A stretch of 64,000 nt of DNA from Chryseobacterium antibioticum (GTDB lineage Bacteria; Bacteroidota; Bacteroidia; Flavobacteriales; Weeksellaceae), in the NCBI RefSeq assembly GCF_012927325.1, contig NZ_JABBGI010000019.1, positions 1 through 64,000 of the forward strand, in the 5' to 3' direction. Below the pieces are notes generated by a model. That model was not told where the DNA came from and did not search any database. It saw nothing but the letters and a program-made list of their open reading frames with translations. Every line of letters starts with the position of its first letter. The first letter of the stretch is position 1. The translations under genes and the position numbers were made by a program. Below are positions 60,595 to 64,000 of this stretch, piece after piece.

Positions 60595-63006
60595 ATGAAA
60601 AGGTTTTTAGTTTTATTATTTTTAATAATGTATTTCTTTGGTTATTCACAATCAAAGATCAGGGTTATTGACGAAACTGACCAGAAACCGATATCCCATG
60701 CAAAAATATCCTGCGATGGAAAAGTCATTGGCTTTACAGACATTCAGGGCTTATTGGAATTTAAAGCATCATGCAACAGCATTGAAGTCCAGGCGGAAAA
60801 TTACCAGAAAGAAACGGCAACCGCAGAGGCTGACATGGAAGTTTCTATGCAAAAAAAGGCATCAAAAACCACTGATATTGAAGCTGTGGTGATTGAAGAC
60901 CGCAGCGACCCAAGAGCGCTGGAAATCCTTAAAAAAGTCAACAAACTGTTCAGGGACAATTCACCAAAAAGCCTGGAATCCTATTCTTTTAAATCTTACG
61001 AAAAAATATCTCTGGACATCGATCAGGATAGTATTAACCAGTTTAATACTTTTTTTAACAACACCGATTTTATCAAGAAAAAAAGGGAAAAAGATTCATT
61101 AAATAATATCTCGGCAAAACAAATTTTTTCAAAAAGCAAACTCTTCCTGTGGGAAAGAGCTCAGGAGTTTCTGTATTCTAAACAATACGGTGAAAAGATC
61201 AATATCCTGGACAACAGAATTTCCGGGCTTAAGCAGCCTATCTACGAAATGATTGCGGTTCAGCAAAGCAACAGGGATAAAATTCCAAATCAGATCAAAC
61301 AGGAAAACAGAGGCCTTTACCGCTTTTTTCTTTCGGATACCCTTGAAGTGAACGGAAGAAAAACATTCGTCATCCGCTTTCGTGAGGTCAATTATAAAAA
61401 ACAGGACAAAAAAAGAAAATACAACGGTGCGATCTACATAGATGCGGAAACCTATGGCATTCAGAAAATCGAAAACTTCAGCAAGAATAAAAACGACGGA
61501 ATTATCACAAGTACCTGGGTTTTCTACAATAATAAATGGTTTCTCGCTCAGGAAAAGGTAAAACTGAGAATGAGCAAAGTGGCCATGGAAGAGGAAAACA
61601 AAAAGAAAACGGAAGAGCATGAAAAAAGGGACAGAACCAGTTTCGGCACCTATGCTTTCCTGACTTCCAACTATTTTGACTTCAAATCACCTATCGAAGA
61701 AGATCGAAATGATTTTAAAGGCTACACATTTTCCGTAAAAAATGCTGACGGGCATCTGCTGGATCAATACAGAACCGACCCTCTGACGGAAAGGGAACGT
61801 AATACCTACACTACGATCGACAGCCTGGGTAAAAAATATAATATTGACAACAAGGCCAAAATTCTGACCGGACTTATCAACGGGCAGATCAGGATGGGTA
61901 TTGTGGATTTTGCGGTAGATGAAATTGTCAATTTCAACTTGTATGAAGGTTTTAGAGTTGGTTTAAAAGCTAAACTGAATGAGACTTTCAATCCCTATTT
62001 TTCACCGGATTATTATTTTGCCTACGGTTTCAAGGACGACAAATGGAAATACGGAATCGGTTTGGATATGAAGACCACACTGGATAAAAATTCATTCTTC
62101 AGGGTTGAATATTATAATGATGTAACAGCGTCCGGAGAGTTTTACAGAAGACTCTGGAATTTTAAGATGAGAACGATGAATTACGGAAACAATCTAAACA
62201 ATGATAAATACTATCATTACAGAGGTGCTTCCCTATCCTATCTGAATGACGTAACGAACGGACTTACACTGGTTTTTGCTGCCAAAAGAAATATTGAAGA
62301 AGCTAAATTTGACTATCAGTTCAGAGGAAGAGGTGGCCAGTTTGATAATTTCAATACGCTGTTTACCTTAAAATATTCTCCCAATTCTACGAATATCATG
62401 ACGCCACAGGGGAAATCGATCATCGATCAGAAGTATCCTGAGCTCTATCTCAACTATGAACAGAGTTATAAAATACTAGGTGGAGATTTCAACTATACCC
62501 GTTTTGATGCACTTTTCGTCCATAATTTTAAGACGATGCTTGGAACTACCGGATTCAGATTGTACGGTGGAATCGTTTTAGGGGAAGCTCCCATCTGGAA
62601 GCACTTTACAATGAACGGATTGGCTTCTCCGAGCAAGGACTTTAATTTCAACCTTACTTCTTATCTGGGGTTTGCAACACTGGAGGGTGGTAAATATTAC
62701 AATGATAAATTCGTTGCCTATTATTTCACCCACAAACTTCCTCTGTACTTCAAAAGTTTCGGACAGAATATCTCCAGCTTTGATTTTGTATTAAGAGGAA
62801 CAATCGGAGATATGAAGCATCCGGAATACCATGAATTCAGGTTTAGAAAATTGGACCATCTGTATCAGGAAGTCGGTCTGGAATGGAATAATTTCCTGTC
62901 CAGTTATTTCAATTTAGGACTCTTTTATAGAGTTGGATACTACACCACTCCCAATTTTAAACAAAATTTTGCCATCCAGTTTAAGTTGAAAGTGCTAGAA
63001 TTTTAA
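60595..63006 (+). CDS. DUF5686 protein with carboxypeptidase-regulatory-like domain
   Basis: 803 residues. Signal peptide at 1-18 (ends FFGYS). Residues about 20-90 are a CarboxypepD_reg-like beta domain (RVIDETDQKPISHAKISC), common at the front of Bacteroidota outer-membrane proteins. The rest is DUF5686: LEILKKVNKLFRDNSPKSLESYSF near residue 104, then a mixed beta region. The strand-rich last 350 residues look like an outer-membrane barrel, as in the family, ending KLKVLEF with a terminal Phe. The function of DUF5686 is unknown. Confidence 0.88.
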   Translation: MKRFLVLLFLIMYFFGYSQSKIRVIDETDQKPISHAKISCDGKVIGFTDIQGLLEFKASCNSIEVQAENYQKETATAEADMEVSMQKKASKTTDIEAVVIEDRSDPRALEILKKVNKLFRDNSPKSLESYSFKSYEKISLDIDQDSINQFNTFFNNTDFIKKKREKDSLNNISAKQIFSKSKLFLWERAQEFLYSKQYGEKINILDNRISGLKQPIYEMIAVQQSNRDKIPNQIKQENRGLYRFFLSDTLEVNGRKTFVIRFREVNYKKQDKKRKYNGAIYIDAETYGIQKIENFSKNKNDGIITSTWVFYNNKWFLAQEKVKLRMSKVAMEEENKKKTEEHEKRDRTSFGTYAFLTSNYFDFKSPIEEDRNDFKGYTFSVKNADGHLLDQYRTDPLTERERNTYTTIDSLGKKYNIDNKAKILTGLINGQIRMGIVDFAVDEIVNFNLYEGFRVGLKAKLNETFNPYFSPDYYFAYGFKDDKWKYGIGLDMKTTLDKNSFFRVEYYNDVTASGEFYRRLWNFKMRTMNYGNNLNNDKYYHYRGASLSYLNDVTNGLTLVFAAKRNIEEAKFDYQFRGRGGQFDNFNTLFTLKYSPNSTNIMTPQGKSIIDQKYPELYLNYEQSYKILGGDFNYTRFDALFVHNFKTMLGTTGFRLYGGIVLGEAPIWKHFTMNGLASPSKDFNFNLTSYLGFATLEGGKYYNDKFVAYYFTHKLPLYFKSFGQNISSFDFVLRGTIGDMKHPEYHEFRFRKLDHLYQEVGLEWNNFLSSYFNLGLFYRVGYYTTPNFKQNFAIQFKLKVLEF

Positions 63007-63077
63007 TTATCCAAACATCGATTCTTTCAAAGAAAAACGAAATTTAAGCAACATTATAAATACATAAAAAACGAAAT

Positions 63078-63314
63078 ATGCAGCGAATAGAAATAAAAGC
63101 GGAACAGTTTTTTGAATTATTAAAACTGAAAGACACCCCGATGTGGGAAATTTTCGCACAAATGATTGATGGTAATGAAAAGGAAATGGTATTTCTAGAT
63201 AATGAAGACAAAGTCCTTTTTAACTATATCCTTCCTGCTGACCAGGAAAAACTGGAGGAGGACAGAAAAGAGTTTTCAAAACAGTTTTCAGATAAATTGG
63301 CTAACTTCAATTAA
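63078..63314 (+). CDS. small acidic hypothetical protein, 78 residues
   Basis: I do not recognise a family. It is hydrophilic, with acidic and lysine-rich helices (DQEKLEEDRKEFSKQF near the end) and no membrane segment or signal, so it should be cytosolic. It lies 71 bp after the DUF5686 gene and 10 bp before the M28 peptidase gene, on the same strand, so it may share their transcript. Confidence 0.7.
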   Translation: MQRIEIKAEQFFELLKLKDTPMWEIFAQMIDGNEKEMVFLDNEDKVLFNYILPADQEKLEEDRKEFSKQFSDKLANFN

Positions 63315-63324
63315 AAATGTTTAG

Positions 63325-64000
63325 ATGAATAAAAATTACGTATTCTCTATAGTAAGTATTCTCCTGTTCAGCCTCGGCCATGCTCAAAATTATAAAAAAC
63401 CTCTGGTCTCTGCTATCAAAGAAGCTGATCTGAGAAAAGATATGTATGAACTCGCTGCGGATCAGTTTTGGGGACGTGAGGCCGGAACTTTAGATGAATT
63501 AAAAGTATCCATGTGGCTGGCTGACAAAGCCAAAGAAGCAGGAATGAAACCAGCAGGTGACAACGGTACATTCTTCCAGTTTTTTGATATGTACAGACAT
63601 CAGGTCATTCCTCAAAGCAGTTTAAAAATTGGTGACAGCAGCTTGAAATTATGGAAGGATTTCCTGGTTGCAGAACCTGTCAATGCAGCTATTGATACTG
63701 AGATTGTGTACGCAGGAACTACAGAACCTGAAGAACTTTCAAAATTGAATATCAAAGGAAAAGTTCTTGCCGTTAATGCTTCTGATAAAAACATCGACAA
63801 AGAAATGACTCTTTTAGTAAGAAGATATCCCGGATTTGTAAGGACTAAATATTACAATAAAGCCTATGAATTAGGAGCTAAAGCCGTTATTTTTATCACA
63901 GACGATATTTCCGAAAAAAGCTGGGTAGAAGTTCTTCCCCAAATGACAAGAGGAACCTACGGTGTAGAAGGACTGAGAGAGAAAATAACGAATAATATTC
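63325..64000 (+). CDS. secreted M28-family metallopeptidase, 3' end beyond window
   Basis: The ATG at 63325 opens a frame that stays open to the window edge (225 codons). Signal peptide at about 1-21 (ends SLGHAQ). The mature start has WGREAGTLDELKVSMWLADKAKEAGMKPAG, the usual N-terminal segment of secreted M28 aminopeptidases, followed by the beginning of a PA-type insert (NIKGKVLAVNASD and GAKAVIFITDD). The zinc ligands lie beyond the window. It should release N-terminal amino acids outside the inner membrane. Confidence 0.82.
   Translation, partial: MNKNYVFSIVSILLFSLGHAQNYKKPLVSAIKEADLRKDMYELAADQFWGREAGTLDELKVSMWLADKAKEAGMKPAGDNGTFFQFFDMYRHQVIPQSSLKIGDSSLKLWKDFLVAEPVNAAIDTEIVYAGTTEPEELSKLNIKGKVLAVNASDKNIDKEMTLLVRRYPGFVRTKYYNKAYELGAKAVIFITDDISEKSWVEVLPQMTRGTYGVEGLREKITNNI

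Noticed and set aside
1-64000. tRNA, rRNA, riboswitch or phage/insertion-sequence genes
   Set aside because: No cloverleaf-like stretch with conserved tRNA arms, no rRNA sequence, no transposase or integrase motif and no known riboswitch core was seen; short RNAs could have been missed by eye.

Overview
The window looks like chromosome of a flavobacterium of the Chryseobacterium group (Bacteroidota, Weeksellaceae). The reasons are: AT-rich DNA; several secreted proteins ending in a type IX secretion (T9SS) type A sorting domain; promoters of the TTTG-N(18-22)-TAnnTTTG kind; a GLPGLI-family gene; DUF5686, OmpA and FadL-type envelope proteins; and DnaJ, DnaE and Nif3 forms typical of this lineage. 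I found no rRNA, tRNA, CRISPR array, insertion sequence or phage gene, so this reads as ordinary core and accessory chromosome.

Layout. 1-3260: coiled-coil protein and Nif3 protein (minus), a voltage-gated K+ channel with a C-terminal zinc ribbon, and an unlisted 52-residue membrane peptide. 3281-11278: three large secreted T9SS proteins in a row (minus); two share a 209 bp stretch that is identical base for base. 11608-16275: DNA polymerase III alpha with a fused proofreading exonuclease. 16703-24027: secreted subtilase, fused E1 2-oxoacid dehydrogenase, bestrophin, and a divergent Lrp regulator with a methionine gamma-lyase-like enzyme. 24040-31049: glycosyltransferase, rRNA methyltransferase, methyltransferase with ZIP transporter, FadL-like porin with a GGFR-repeat lipoprotein. 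31194-37730: proS, DUF937-OmpA protein, mntH, a tandem intergenic repeat, grpE and dnaJ. 37781-46621: DUF808, a broken GLPGLI gene, a lipoprotein esterase, DedA, RF2, a gluzincin-like protein, a FAD oxidoreductase and an unusual AAA ATPase. 46760-51122: hydrolase, ABC exporter, and two tandem unknown membrane proteins whose genes overlap. 51312-53798: an ECF sigma factor, ZAS-type anti-sigma factor, RclC/YkgB-like protein and membrane-anchored MsrAB. 54281-64000: alaS, PhoX-like lipoprotein, di-haem peroxidase lipoprotein, DUF5686 protein, a small protein, and the start of an M28 peptidase.

The best candidate for a dedicated system is 51312-53798: sensing (sigma factor with a Cys/His anti-sigma factor), a membrane protein of a family tied to reactive chlorine resistance, and methionine sulfoxide repair. 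Next are the overlapping unknown tandem pair (49853-51122) and the AAA ATPase with an IF2-N-like start and altered Walker motifs (45257-46621). Functions are assigned from motifs read by eye; no database search was possible.
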